Origin: CAZTQN01 sp964615765
Lineage (GTDB): Bacteria > Planctomycetota > Phycisphaerae > Phycisphaerales > UBA1924
Assembly (NCBI GenBank): GCA_964615765.1
Contig: CAZTQN010000026.1
Span: forward strand, 1 to 59,429
Direction: 5' to 3'
DNA length: 59,429 bases
Part shown: positions 50,146-59,346 of the stretch, in pieces
How positions within the stretch are numbered: position 1 is the stretch's first letter
How the letters are laid out: each line of letters begins with the position of its first letter
Position numbers and translations under genes: made by a program
The notes under the pieces: model-generated
Seen by the model: only the letters and a program-made list of their open reading frames with translations
Database searches by the model: none
What the model was told of the DNA's origin: nothing

Positions 50146-51878
50146 GCGGCGGCCCTCTGGATGACGGCGGCGGCCTTCGCGGCGGAGGCGGCCATCGCGT
50201 CATCCTCAACCGACTGGATCGCCACAACCTTGGCGACCTCGTCGAGCGTGGTGATGCCCAGGCGGGCCTTCTCCAGCCCGTCCATCCACATCGGGCGCAT
50301 GCCCTCGCGCGTGACGATCTCGCGGATCTGCGAGACGGTGGCGCCGGCGTCGACCGCCTGGCGCAGGGCCGGGCTCATGGCGAGCAGTTCATACACGCCG
50401 ATACGCCCGCGCGTGCCGATGTTGGCGCAGCGCGGGCAGCCGCGTCCGGCGCGGAAGGCGCCCGAGGCGGCGTCGAGCCCGAAGCGCCGGAGCATGGCCG
50501 GCTCGGGTGTTTCGGGCGCGGCGCAGTCCGGGCAGACGCGCCGGACCAGGCGCTGCGCGATCACGCACAGCAAGGCCGCGTTGATCGCGAAGTTGGGACA
50601 CCCGAGGTCGCGCAGGCGCGGCACGGCCCCCGCGGCGTCGTTGGTGTGCAGGCTCGAGAGGACCAGGTGCCCGGTGAGGGCCGCCTGGATGCTGATCCGG
50701 GCCGTTTCCTCGTCGCGGATTTCGCCGACGAAGACCACGTCCGGGTCCTGACGCAGGATCGAGCGGAGCGCGCCGGCGAAGGTCATGCCGATCTCGCTGT
50801 GCACCTGCACCTGGCGGATCAGCGGCATGCGGATCTCGACCGGGTCCTCGATGGTCATGATGTTGAGGTCGGCCGAGTTCATCCGCTTGAGCGCGGTGTA
50901 CAGCGTGGTCGTCTTCCCGCTCCCGGTCGGGCCGGTGACGAGCACCATGCCGTGCGGGTGGTCGATGGCGCGCTCGAACGCGGCGAGCTCGGCGGGCGGG
51001 AAGCCGAGTTCGGTGAAGCCGCGGATTGAGGCCGCGGTCGAGAGGATGCGCATCACCACGTTTTCGCCGCACACCGTGGGGATGAGCGAAAGGCGGATGT
51101 CGACGGAGCGGTTGGTGTGCGTGAAGCGGAACTTGCCGTCCTGCGGGCGCCGGGTCTGCGTCAGGTCGAGCCCGGCCATGACCTTCAGGCGCTGCACCAG
51201 GCCGGAGTGCACGTCGAGCGTCGGCCCGCGGTGGGGGACCAGCACGCCGTCGACGCGGTAGCGCAGGTGCAGCTCGGTCTCGTCGGGCCCGATGTGGATG
51301 TCGCTGGCGCCGAGCTCGATGCCCTGCGCGATGATCTGATTGACCGCGGCGACGATCGGCTCTTTGCCGGTGGTCAGCGCGCCCGCGACGGCGGCGGCGT
51401 CCCCCTCAGCCCGCGCGGCGGTGCGCGATTTCTGCACACCGCCCGTGAGCGCGTACGCCCGCTCGATCAGCCCGAGCAGCGCCTGCCGCTCGCACAGCAC
51501 CGGGTCGACCTCAAGCCGCAGCAGCGAGCGAAGCTGGTCCACCGCGCGGAGGTCGAGCGGGTTGCTCATCCCCACCGTGGCGACCTCGCCGGTCACCAGC
51601 AGTGGGAAGACCTCGAGCGTCTCGGCGACCGACTTGTCAATCAGCCCGGTGTTGTCGAGGTTGATGTCGTACCACGCGGGGTCGACGAACGGGATCTCGC
51701 CCGTCTGGGCCCGCACCAGGGCGAGCGTCCGCGCGTCGATCACCTGGAGTTCGAGCAGGGCCGCGCTGGGCGAGATGCCCTTCTCGACGGCGTGCCGACG
51801 GACGCGGTCGGCGTCGGCCTTGGGGATGACGCGCTCTTCCACGAGCGTCTGCAGCACGAAGTCGTCGTGGCTCAGCAT
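50142..51878 (-). CDS. gspE: Type II secretion/type IV pilus assembly ATPase (GspE/PilB)
   Basis: A 578-residue assembly ATPase. It has an N-terminal MshEN/GspE-N domain (about 5-140), the Walker A GPTGSGKTTT (316-325), the Asp box TIEDPVEIRM, the Walker B region PDVVFVGEIRDEETA, and the His box GHLVLSSLHTND. A zinc-type tetracysteine (CPDC ... CPRC) near the C-terminus is characteristic of GspE/PilB rather than the retraction ATPase PilT. The ATG at 51878 overlaps the end of the PilZ gene by 7 bp. Confidence 0.94.
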   Translation of the reverse strand: MLSHDDFVLQTLVEERVIPKADADRVRRHAVEKGISPSAALLELQVIDARTLALVRAQTGEIPFVDPAWYDINLDNTGLIDKSVAETLEVFPLLVTGEVATVGMSNPLDLRAVDQLRSLLRLEVDPVLCERQALLGLIERAYALTGGVQKSRTAARAEGDAAAVAGALTTGKEPIVAAVNQIIAQGIELGASDIHIGPDETELHLRYRVDGVLVPHRGPTLDVHSGLVQRLKVMAGLDLTQTRRPQDGKFRFTHTNRSVDIRLSLIPTVCGENVVMRILSTAASIRGFTELGFPPAELAAFERAIDHPHGMVLVTGPTGSGKTTTLYTALKRMNSADLNIMTIEDPVEIRMPLIRQVQVHSEIGMTFAGALRSILRQDPDVVFVGEIRDEETARISIQAALTGHLVLSSLHTNDAAGAVPRLRDLGCPNFAINAALLCVIAQRLVRRVCPDCAAPETPEPAMLRRFGLDAASGAFRAGRGCPRCANIGTRGRIGVYELLAMSPALRQAVDAGATVSQIREIVTREGMRPMWMDGLEKARLGITTLDEVAKVVAIQSVEDDAMAASAAKAAAVIQRAAA

Positions 51879-52318
51879 GCCGCGCCCCCCGTCCCCCCCG
51901 CACCGCCCGGCGGCGGAGGCTGAGACACACGGGCCGCGAGCGTCAGCACGCGTTCGATCGCGGCGGCTTCGCACTCGTTCCGGAAGGAGAGACCCAGGTA
52001 GAACGTGGGCGTGCGGTCGGTCATCGTGACGCGCTGCACGCGGCAGGTGAGCACGATGGGACTCGGGTCGCCACCCGGCGCGGGGTCGCGCAGTTGCACG
52101 ATGACGATGCATGAACGCGGGAGCAGCACGTGCGTCTGCAGCCCGAGCCCGCCGCGTGAACAGTCCACGACGGTGGTCTTGAGTGCGCCGCCTTCCGACG
52201 CCGTGCGAGCAAGAACGACGGCGCCGGCATGGCTGTCGGCGATGGCGACCTTGGCGGGCAGCGAGCACTGCAAGCGCTGGTGCTGGCGCACGACGAGTTG
52301 GTCGGGTCCGCTCTGCAT
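51872..52318 (-). CDS. PilZ-domain protein
   Basis: A 148-residue single-domain PilZ protein. The c-di-GMP motifs are present: RxxxR as R11-QHQ-R15 and DxSxGG as D52-C-S-R-G-G57. It is the first gene of the pilus-like operon and overlaps the ATPase gene by 7 bp, so c-di-GMP probably controls pilus assembly directly, as in PilZ-PilB systems. A glycine/proline-rich tail ends it. Binding is inferred from motifs only. Confidence 0.82.
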   Translation of the reverse strand: MQSGPDQLVVRQHQRLQCSLPAKVAIADSHAGAVVLARTASEGGALKTTVVDCSRGGLGLQTHVLLPRSCIVIVQLRDPAPGGDPSPIVLTCRVQRVTMTDRTPTFYLGLSFRNECEAAAIERVLTLAARVSQPPPPGGAGGTGGAAC

Positions 52319-52531
52319 GCTGAGTCCGAACAGATAAGGCCGTGCCGCGCAGAAAGCGGCATCGGTGTTGTCGGACGGACATGGGCGCGGATTGACCCCG
52401 ATCCCGAAGTTGGGGGGGATGGAAGCGGTTACACCCGATGGGGCGTTAGCGGATCGTCGTGCGATCGCCGCCGTGGGGGATCGACCGTCCGAGAAGGCGT
52501 CTTTAGGGGGCGGTCCGGATCGGGAGCCGGA

Positions 52532-53815
52532 TCACAGGACTTTGGCGGCGACGAGCGTGCGATCGTCACCGGCCGGGGCATGATGCGTGAACTTCTCGAC
52601 GGCTTCCACGACCTTGGCGATGGTCCACCCGGCGTGCTCCGGCGCGGCGCTGAGGGTGCTGTCGAGCCGGGATTCGCCGAACATCTGCCCGCCGCTGGGC
52701 GCGCGGGCTTCGGTGATGCCATCCGTATACAGCAGCAACAGGTCGTTGGGCTCGAGCTTGAGTTCAGCCAGGCCGTAGTTGACCTGTTCGGAGATGCCCA
52801 GCGGAAGGTCGCGGGCGCCGTCGAGTTCGCTGACCTCGCCGCCGACGCCGCCGCGCCGCACGCGGGGCGGGTTGTGCCCGGCGCTGGCGTAGGTGAGCGA
52901 GCGGGACGTCGGGTCATACACGCCGTAAAACGCGGTGACGAAGCCGCCGGGCGTGCGCGCGTACGCCTCGGACAGGCGGGCGTTGAGGTGCGAGAGCACC
53001 TTGCCCGGCGCGTCGGGGTGGCCGGGGTACGAGTGAGCCACGGTGTGCGTGATCGCCATCAGCACCGCGGCGGGCGTGCCGTGACCGCTCACGTCCGCGA
53101 TCAGCACGCCGAGGCGACCGTCGGGGAGCGGGAACAGGTCGTAGTAGTCGCCGCCGGCCTGCTGGCTCGTCTGATAGTGCACCGCGAGTTCAAGGCCCTG
53201 CACATCGGGCAGCACGGCGGGCAGCAGCGACCGCTGGATCTCGCTCACGGCCCGCAGTTCGCGATCGAGCGCTTCGTACAGGCGCCGGTTCTCCTTCGCC
53301 ATCACGAGCGAGTAGGTCGTTCGCCCGAACAGGTTGCTGAGCCAGACGTGCGTGGGTGCGCTGACCTCGTCGAAGCCGGTCGCCGACCGCTTAAGCGAGA
53401 CGACCATGTTCAGCCCGACGCCGTTGTCGTAGTGGGGGATGGCCAGGGCGGAGCCGAAGTCCTTGAGCAGGTCGTACGCCGGGTCGGCCGGGTCGACGCG
53501 CAGGTTGTTGATGATGCGCGGCTCGTCGGCGTAGATGAGCTCGCTGAGCAGGCCGCGGTCGTACAGCGGCAGCCGCTCTTTTTCCTTCCAGGGGTCGATC
53601 TCTTGGTTCCAGAGCGAGGAGCGCGTGATGCGATACCACGGCTTCTCGAGCCCGCGCCGGCTGAGGGAGATGGTCGCGTCGAACCCGGTGAGCCGCCCGA
53701 CTTTCTGTCGGTAGGTCTTCATCAGGTGCTGCGGATCCGTCTCGCGGCTGACAGAGCGCATCAGGTCAACGACCTGGCGCATCGCCTCCTTGGGATCGTC
53801 GGAGAAAATCTGCAC
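52532..53815 (-). CDS. GAF-SpoIIE (RsbU-type) PP2C phosphatase
   Basis: A 427-residue predicted signalling phosphatase. An N-terminal GAF-like sensor domain (about 20-175) is joined by a helical linker (ENRRLYEALDRELRAVSEIQ) to a SpoIIE/RsbU PP2C domain with GGDYYD (221-226), DVSGHGTPAAVLM (from 241), YTDGITEA and GDDRTLV. It would dephosphorylate an anti-sigma-factor antagonist or similar target, making a partner-switch module; no partner is in the window. GTG at 53815 is close to a hairpin. The PilZ gene follows after 213 bp on the same strand. Confidence 0.88.
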   Translation of the reverse strand: MQIFSDDPKEAMRQVVDLMRSVSRETDPQHLMKTYRQKVGRLTGFDATISLSRRGLEKPWYRITRSSLWNQEIDPWKEKERLPLYDRGLLSELIYADEPRIINNLRVDPADPAYDLLKDFGSALAIPHYDNGVGLNMVVSLKRSATGFDEVSAPTHVWLSNLFGRTTYSLVMAKENRRLYEALDRELRAVSEIQRSLLPAVLPDVQGLELAVHYQTSQQAGGDYYDLFPLPDGRLGVLIADVSGHGTPAAVLMAITHTVAHSYPGHPDAPGKVLSHLNARLSEAYARTPGGFVTAFYGVYDPTSRSLTYASAGHNPPRVRRGGVGGEVSELDGARDLPLGISEQVNYGLAELKLEPNDLLLLYTDGITEARAPSGGQMFGESRLDSTLSAAPEHAGWTIAKVVEAVEKFTHHAPAGDDRTLVAAKVL

Positions 53816-53821
53816 GGGAGC

Positions 53822-53839
53822 CCTCGCTTGCCAGCGAGG
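53822..53839 (-). promoter_or_regulatory. Hairpin just upstream of the SpoIIE gene
   Basis: CCTCGCT and AGCGAGG are perfect 7-bp arms around a four-base loop, ending six bases before the GTG start. This could occlude ribosome binding or be a regulator site. Confidence 0.4.
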
Positions 53840-53874
53840 ATAGCGGGCTGGTCAGGCGTCGGGGGCGAGTGCGC

Positions 53875-55095
53875 TCACGGACCGGGCGGCGCGGGCGGGG
53901 GAGTCGGCGTGGCTGCCGCGTCAGGCGTCGCCGCGGCGTCGCGGATCAGATCGTCCAGCGAGCGGACGATCGCCTGGGCCTTGAACTCCGGCACGCCGAA
54001 GGCGAACCCGCCCCAGCGTGCGTTCAGGTCCGCGACTTCCTTGCGGAGTTTGTCGACCGCCGCGGTGATGGCCTCGGTGCTTGGTCGCTCGTCGGGCTTC
54101 GACGGGTCGGCCGGCTTCTCGGCGTGGGCGCGGGCGGCCGCCTCGTCCAGCGACGCCGCGAGCGTCCACCAGTACTGCCCGCTCTCCTGAACCGCCGTCA
54201 CCTGCACGACGAGCCCGTCGAACGTGCGCACCTCGGCCCGATGTGCGCCGTCGGGCTTGACCCGATCCGTGGGGGCCACGTCCGACAGCGTCGCGAACGT
54301 CAGCAGGCCGGCGAGGCTCTCCGGGCTGCCGGGGTCCTTGAGCTGCTTGCCCGGCGGCATGTTTTTCAGGGCGAAGGGCTCGCTCGACACGGCGCGGGAG
54401 ACTTCGATCGTCGGGGCCCCGGCCGTTGGTGGCGTGACCAGTACCGAGCGGATCCGCTGGCGCTCGATGTTGGCGAACTGCGTGTCGAGCCAGTTGAGCG
54501 CCTCGCGCGGCACATCCACCCGCCCGCGCGCCAGCCACGACTGGCTCTCACCCGCGCGGCGGACGAACGTGCCCGTCGTCGACGCCGTCGAGCCGAACCG
54601 CGTTGTGCCCACGATCACGCTGCCGAGCGTCTGGCCCGCGGAATCCTGCAGCGTGACCAGCGCGGCTTGCGGTTGTGCTGAGGTCGGATCCGCCGCCGGC
54701 GCGTCCGGCTTCGGGTCCTCGACGCCCAGCTTGTCGTACATCTCCGGGCGGCTGGTTCGCGGCTCCTGAAGCGTCATGTCCGCAAGGCCCAGCACGAGCC
54801 CGCGCACCGTCTCCGGCCGCGCCGGATAGCCGGCGGTGTTGGTGACGCCCCAGCGCTCGCCCGCGCGCTCGACGGTGACGACGCCGCCCGCGCGGGTGAC
54901 GATGATGCGGGCGACATCGTTGACCTTGCCCTGCAGGCTGGGAAGCACCGGCGTGCCGATGGCGCTCGAGGCGGCGCTGCCCGCCGCGTTATCGCGGCCG
55001 GCGGAGTTGGTGCCGGTGGAGGTCGTGGCGATCACGGCGGCGCCCGCGGCGAGCCCCGCCAGCACAAGCAGGATGGTCACGGTCTTGCTCGTCAT
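53875..55095 (-). CDS. DUF4340 domain protein
   Basis: A 406-residue membrane-anchored protein: N-terminal helix VTILLVLAGLAAGAAVIATT, then DUF4340-like segments (VNDVARIIVTRAGGVVTVER, WGVTNTAGYPARPETVRGLV, GQTLGSVIVGT). DUF4340 proteins commonly follow GldG-like proteins in ABC exporter operons, as here (5 bp after it). A beta-rich middle and a charged C-terminus with an AAATP-rich tail follow. Function is unknown; a periplasmic partner of the exporter is likely. Confidence 0.82.
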   Translation of the reverse strand: MTSKTVTILLVLAGLAAGAAVIATTSTGTNSAGRDNAAGSAASSAIGTPVLPSLQGKVNDVARIIVTRAGGVVTVERAGERWGVTNTAGYPARPETVRGLVLGLADMTLQEPRTSRPEMYDKLGVEDPKPDAPAADPTSAQPQAALVTLQDSAGQTLGSVIVGTTRFGSTASTTGTFVRRAGESQSWLARGRVDVPREALNWLDTQFANIERQRIRSVLVTPPTAGAPTIEVSRAVSSEPFALKNMPPGKQLKDPGSPESLAGLLTFATLSDVAPTDRVKPDGAHRAEVRTFDGLVVQVTAVQESGQYWWTLAASLDEAAARAHAEKPADPSKPDERPSTEAITAAVDKLRKEVADLNARWGGFAFGVPEFKAQAIVRSLDDLIRDAAATPDAAATPTPPPAPPGP

Positions 55096-55100
55096 GCGGT

Positions 55101-57074
55101 TTACTCCTTGGCGGCGGCGGCCTGACGGTCCGACCGGCGGCGGGCCCCGCGATACGCCGCCAGCGACAGCGCGCCCACGCCGACCACCGCCGGCATCAAG
55201 CCCATGTTGATCGCTTTCACGGTACTGCCGAGTTGGTCGATCTCCTCGCGCAGGCTCGCCTGCACGCGGCGCAGTTCCTTGCGCGTCTCCAGCATCTGGG
55301 CCCGGAAGCGCTCCACTTCCGCCTGCTGCTCCGGCGTGAGCAAGAGGCCCTTGTCGTCGTCGCTGCGCTTGCGCTGCAGCTCGGCGAGCTTCTGCTCCGT
55401 GTCGCGCAGGGTGGACTGCAGCTCCTGCTCCTTCGCGGCGTACCGCTGCTCGGCTTCGCGCTGCATGGCGAGCACCGTTTCGAACGGGCGGGCCGAGCGG
55501 CCGCGGGCCCGCAGCGACATCAGGTCGCTCGAGCCCGACAGGTTGTCGAGCGCGGCGATGAGGAAGTCGCCGTTGTCAGAGACCTTGCGGAAGCCCAGCG
55601 TGATCGGGCCCAGCCGCTCTTCCTGCGTCCAGAAGCGGTCAGCGATGAAGTCGCAGTCGGCAACGATGATGACGTTGATCGGGCCGCTCGATTCGGCGAT
55701 ATGCGCCTGCGTGGGCTTCTTCGGCTCGGGCGGCGTGGGGTTGGACGGATCGGCCGGCGGCGTGGGCGCGGCGGGGAAGCCGTCGGGGAACGCGGACTTC
55801 ACGGCGCCAGTGATGCGGCCCGCGACCGTCAGCGGCGAGCCTTCGGGCTTGAACTCCGCCAGCAGTTTCTTCGGCTCGGGGAAGAACGACACGCTCGCCG
55901 CCTCGATCGCCATCGCGTTGCCGCTGGTCGTGGCGAGCGGCGTGAACGTCGTTGTGGCGCCGGTCGCCGGACGCAGAATCCCCGCGGTCGCGACGACCAG
56001 ATTCTGCAGTTGCCCGGTGATCGGGTCGTCGGCGTTCAGCGGGCGGGTCGCCGCACCTTCTTCGGGCTGGCGCAGGTTGAGCCATGCGACATAGTCCACG
56101 GCTTCCGGACGGTTCTGGGCCGTCGCCGCGTTGACGCGGATGGCGAACGTGCGGTCGGCGGCGATCTTCTCCTTGACCATTTCCACGCCCCACGCGCTCA
56201 GCAGCGTGTCCAGCGCGGAAGCCTTGGGCAACTGCATCGCCTGCATCGGGTTCATGCCGGGCGGCGTGTCGCTCTCGCACAGCGGGTCGACCAGCGCGAG
56301 CAGTCGCCCGCCGCGGAGCACGAACTGGTCAAGGGCGTACTGCGTCTGCGGGCTGATGCCTTTGGGGTGAACGACCAGCAGCGTGCCGATGTCTGCGGGG
56401 ATCTCGATCGCGTCGGTCGGCACCGGGCGGATGTCGAAGAGCTCCTTGATCTGCGTGTGGATCTGGTACGCCGGTGCGCCGCGTCCCATCATCGGGTTTG
56501 CGGGCGCCTGCCCGTCGATCGGGAGCCAGGTCATCAGCCCGACGGCCTTCTTGGGCGCATCGGAGAGCAGATAGACCAGCCGCGTCAGGTCGTACTCGAG
56601 GAACGTCTCCTTGCTCGGGTCAAAGAAAGGGATCGTCTCCTGGCGGTCGGTCGAGTTGACGGCGACCAGGCCGAAGTAGAAGCGGTCGCTCCCGCGTCCG
56701 ACGGGGATGCTCGCGAGCCCGGCCTGCACCGCGCGATCTTCGGCGTCGGAGAACGGCTCGGGGTCGACGATGTCAAGCTGGATCTGCCCGCCGGAGGCCC
56801 GTGCGTACTCGCGCAGGATGTCCTTGACGCGCGGCGCGTACGCCTTGATTTGCGGTAGTTGCCCGGACTGCGAGGCGCTGTAGTACAGCGTCAGGCGTAC
56901 GGGTTCTTTGAGCGATCGCGCGATGTTGCGCGACCCGTCGGAGAGCGTGTACAACCGCCCGTCGGTCAGGTCGATCCGAGCGGTGGTCGCCGTGCGCTGC
57001 ACGACGATGTTCAGCGCAAAGAACAGGACCACCAGGGCGAGCAACGCGGCGATGGAGGTGAGTGTTCTGTTCAT
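55101..57074 (-). CDS. GldG-family ABC exporter-associated protein
   Basis: A 657-residue protein with membrane helices at both ends (LALVVLFFALNIVVQ near the N-terminus and MGLMPAVVGVGALSLAAYRG near the C-terminus) and a large periplasmic part resembling GldG/DUF-type ABC transport proteins (YTLSDGSRNIARSLKEPVRL, PETFLEYDLTRLVYLLS-like, IGTLLVVHPKGISPQTQYAL). A long coiled coil precedes the final helix. It forms a transport system with the ABC ATPase and permease upstream. The name refers to gliding-motility homologues; motility here is not implied. Confidence 0.85.
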   Translation of the reverse strand: MNRTLTSIAALLALVVLFFALNIVVQRTATTARIDLTDGRLYTLSDGSRNIARSLKEPVRLTLYYSASQSGQLPQIKAYAPRVKDILREYARASGGQIQLDIVDPEPFSDAEDRAVQAGLASIPVGRGSDRFYFGLVAVNSTDRQETIPFFDPSKETFLEYDLTRLVYLLSDAPKKAVGLMTWLPIDGQAPANPMMGRGAPAYQIHTQIKELFDIRPVPTDAIEIPADIGTLLVVHPKGISPQTQYALDQFVLRGGRLLALVDPLCESDTPPGMNPMQAMQLPKASALDTLLSAWGVEMVKEKIAADRTFAIRVNAATAQNRPEAVDYVAWLNLRQPEEGAATRPLNADDPITGQLQNLVVATAGILRPATGATTTFTPLATTSGNAMAIEAASVSFFPEPKKLLAEFKPEGSPLTVAGRITGAVKSAFPDGFPAAPTPPADPSNPTPPEPKKPTQAHIAESSGPINVIIVADCDFIADRFWTQEERLGPITLGFRKVSDNGDFLIAALDNLSGSSDLMSLRARGRSARPFETVLAMQREAEQRYAAKEQELQSTLRDTEQKLAELQRKRSDDDKGLLLTPEQQAEVERFRAQMLETRKELRRVQASLREEIDQLGSTVKAINMGLMPAVVGVGALSLAAYRGARRRSDRQAAAAKE

Positions 57075-57239
57075 GGGTGTGATGGGTGAACCACGGAGAC
57101 ACGGAGAGAGGAGAACAGTCAGAGAACTCGGCGAATCGTGGGGTCACAAAGCAGGCGGAACGAAGAAGCGAGCGAGCGGCGGTGTTCGACCATCTTCAAC
57201 CACGGTCTCTCTCCCCGTCTCTGCGTCTCTGCGGCAAAA
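57075..57239. repeat. Inverted pair of ACCACGGAG/CACGGAG-type repeats
   Basis: ACCACGGAGACACGGAGAG begins at 57090, and an oppositely oriented, related segment (CCACGGTCTCTCTCCCCGTC then TCTGCGTCTCTGCGG) occupies about 57200-57234. These are members of a low-complexity intergenic family I know from Planctomycetota and Verrucomicrobiota genomes. The pair fills the gap between the ABC permease and GldG-like genes. There is no coding potential. Confidence 0.7.
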
Positions 57240-58085
57240 TCAGCCGCCCTTTTTGGATTCCACAACCACGCCGGTCGCGAAGAGGAACACGCCGATGACG
57301 CTGGCGAAGAAGAACACGTCGCGCAGGTCGATCACGCCCTTCGAGAGGGCCTCGAACCGCGTGAGGAAACTGAAGCCGGCGATGGTGTCGACGATGCTGG
57401 CCGGCGCCCAGGATTCGAAGAAGCCCAGCACCGGCGCCAGCCCGCTGAGCATGAACCCGAAGCAGACCACCACCGACACGACGAACGCGATCACCTGGTT
57501 CCGCGTCGTCGCCGAGACCAGGGAGCCGATCGCCAGGAACGCCCCGGCCATCAGCAGGCTGCCCAGATAGCTCGCCGCGATCACGCCGTTGTCCGGGTGA
57601 CCCAGATAGTTCACCGTGATCCACACCGGGAACGTGAGCAGCAGCGCGATGCCCGTGAAGATCCACGCAGCGAGGAACTTGCCCACCACCGCGCTCGACA
57701 GCGGAATCGGCAGCGTCAGCAGCAGTTCGATCGTGCCCTGCTTGCGCTCCTCGCTCCACAGCCGCATCGCGACCGACGGCACCAGGAACAGGTACAGCCA
57801 CGGGTGGAAGTCGAAGAAAGGCTGCAGATCGGCCTGCCCGCGCTCGAACAGCTCGCCGAGTTGGAACGTGAACACGCCCGTCAGGAACAGGAAGATGACG
57901 ATGAACACGTACGCGACCGGCGTCAGGAAGTAGCCGCCCAGCTCGCGGATCACCACGGCGGACGTGCGACCGATCCACCCCGGCGGCGCGGCCCGCACAC
58001 CCGCGGAACGCGCTGCGTGCGGACTCGGGAGCGTCCCGTTGACCTGACCGGCGCTCGCGGCGGGCGGGCTGATGGTGCTGCTCAT
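57240..58085 (-). CDS. ABC-2 type permease (GldF-like)
   Basis: A 281-residue inner-membrane permease with six hydrophobic segments, including GYFLTPVAYVFIVIFLFLTG, IFTGIALLLTFPVWITVNYL, VIAFVVSVVVCFGFMLSGLA and VIGVFLFATGVVV. The conserved WSEERKQGTIELLLTLPI loop marks the ABC-2/GldF family. The ATG at 58085 has GGGAGG nine bases upstream and overlaps the ATPase stop as ATGA. It pairs with the ATPase as the core of the exporter. Confidence 0.9.
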   Translation of the reverse strand: MSSTISPPAASAGQVNGTLPSPHAARSAGVRAAPPGWIGRTSAVVIRELGGYFLTPVAYVFIVIFLFLTGVFTFQLGELFERGQADLQPFFDFHPWLYLFLVPSVAMRLWSEERKQGTIELLLTLPIPLSSAVVGKFLAAWIFTGIALLLTFPVWITVNYLGHPDNGVIAASYLGSLLMAGAFLAIGSLVSATTRNQVIAFVVSVVVCFGFMLSGLAPVLGFFESWAPASIVDTIAGFSFLTRFEALSKGVIDLRDVFFFASVIGVFLFATGVVVESKKGG

Positions 58086-59077
58086 CGCGCACCTCCCGCG
58101 GCTGCCGCGTGCGTCGGGCGGGTGATGTCGCGGAACACATCGTCCAATCGCCCGGGCTCGACGCGGATCTCCTCCACCGGCCAGTTCTTGCTCCGCACCA
58201 TCGCACCGACGTCCGCCAGCACCGTCGTGCCGGGCTTGGGCAGGATGGTCAGCGCCGGACGCGAGACTCCTCGTGCGTCCAGGCCGGGTGGATCGGGCGG
58301 GCCGTCGTCGACGCCGTAGACGTTCGGCAGGCGCGTCAGTTCGGCCCGATACGCGCTGAGCTGCCCCGCGTCGGGCAGGCGGAAGGTCAGCGTAACGGCG
58401 TTGTGCCGCTTGCTGCGCGAGCGCAGCTGCTCCGGCGTGCCGTCGGCGACCAGTTTGCCGCGGGCGATAATGACCGCCCGCGTGCACACCGATTCGACTT
58501 CTTCAAGGATGTGCGTGCTCAGCACGATGCACTTGCGCGACGCCATCGACTGGATTAACTCGCGCACCTGGTGCTTCTGGTTCGGGTCCAGCCCGTCGGT
58601 CGGCTCGTCCATGATGAGCACGTCGGGATCGTGCAGCAGCGCCTGGGCCAGCCCGACGCGGCGTTTGTACCCCTTGCTGAGCGTGTCGATGCTCTGCCGC
58701 ATCACGCCCTGGAGTTGCACCGTCTCGATCACCTCGCCGATGCGCCGCGAGCGGTCCGACCCGCGCAGCCCGCGCACGCGGGCCACGAAGTTCAGGAAGC
58801 TCTCGGGCGTCATGTCCGGGTACGCGGGCGCGCCCTCGGGCAGGTAGCCGATGCGCTCCTTGACGGCGAGCGGCGCCGTCGTCACGTCGTGCCCGCACAC
58901 GACCGCCGTGCCCGAGGTCGGCGTCAGAAAGCCGGTGACCATCTTCATCGTGGTCGACTTCCCGGCGCCGTTGGGCCCGAGGAACCCGAGCACCTCGCCT
59001 TGGCCGACGGCGAACGAGACGTGGTCAACCGCCGTGAAGTCCCCGAACCGTTTGACAAGCGCCTTGATGTCGATCAT
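58082..59077 (-). CDS. ABC transporter ATP-binding protein (GldA-like)
   Basis: A 331-residue ATPase with Walker A GPNGAGKST (34-42), Q-loop region, signature LSKGYKRRVGLAQAL, Walker B VLIMDEPTDGLD and the H-loop STHILEEVE. An about 110-residue C-terminal extension (VTLTFRLPDAGQLSAYRAEL and after) resembles the regulatory region of GldA/NatA-like proteins. It heads an operon with permease, GldG-like and DUF4340 genes. The ATG at 59077 starts the conserved MIDIKALVKRFG. Confidence 0.92.
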   Translation of the reverse strand: MIDIKALVKRFGDFTAVDHVSFAVGQGEVLGFLGPNGAGKSTTMKMVTGFLTPTSGTAVVCGHDVTTAPLAVKERIGYLPEGAPAYPDMTPESFLNFVARVRGLRGSDRSRRIGEVIETVQLQGVMRQSIDTLSKGYKRRVGLAQALLHDPDVLIMDEPTDGLDPNQKHQVRELIQSMASRKCIVLSTHILEEVESVCTRAVIIARGKLVADGTPEQLRSRSKRHNAVTLTFRLPDAGQLSAYRAELTRLPNVYGVDDGPPDPPGLDARGVSRPALTILPKPGTTVLADVGAMVRSKNWPVEEIRVEPGRLDDVFRDITRPTHAAAAGGAR

Positions 59078-59346
59078 GGTGGTCAGTGGTCCTGATGGAT
59101 CGCGTGCTCTGCAAAGACGAAGGACGCCCGATGCCGGGCGACCCGTCACGCTCGCCGGGCGGCGAGGGCCGGCGCGCGGGCCGATGCTACCCGGGGCGCG
59201 CGCCGCCGCCGGGCCCGTCGACCCGGATCGAGCGCCCCGGTTGTTTGCCGCCGACGCCCCGGTGTTCGCGTTCCGCCGCCGCCGCCCAAATGAGACGGCG
59301 ACGTCTGAATCTCCGCGTTTCAGCGCTGGGTACGATGCCCCGTCTG

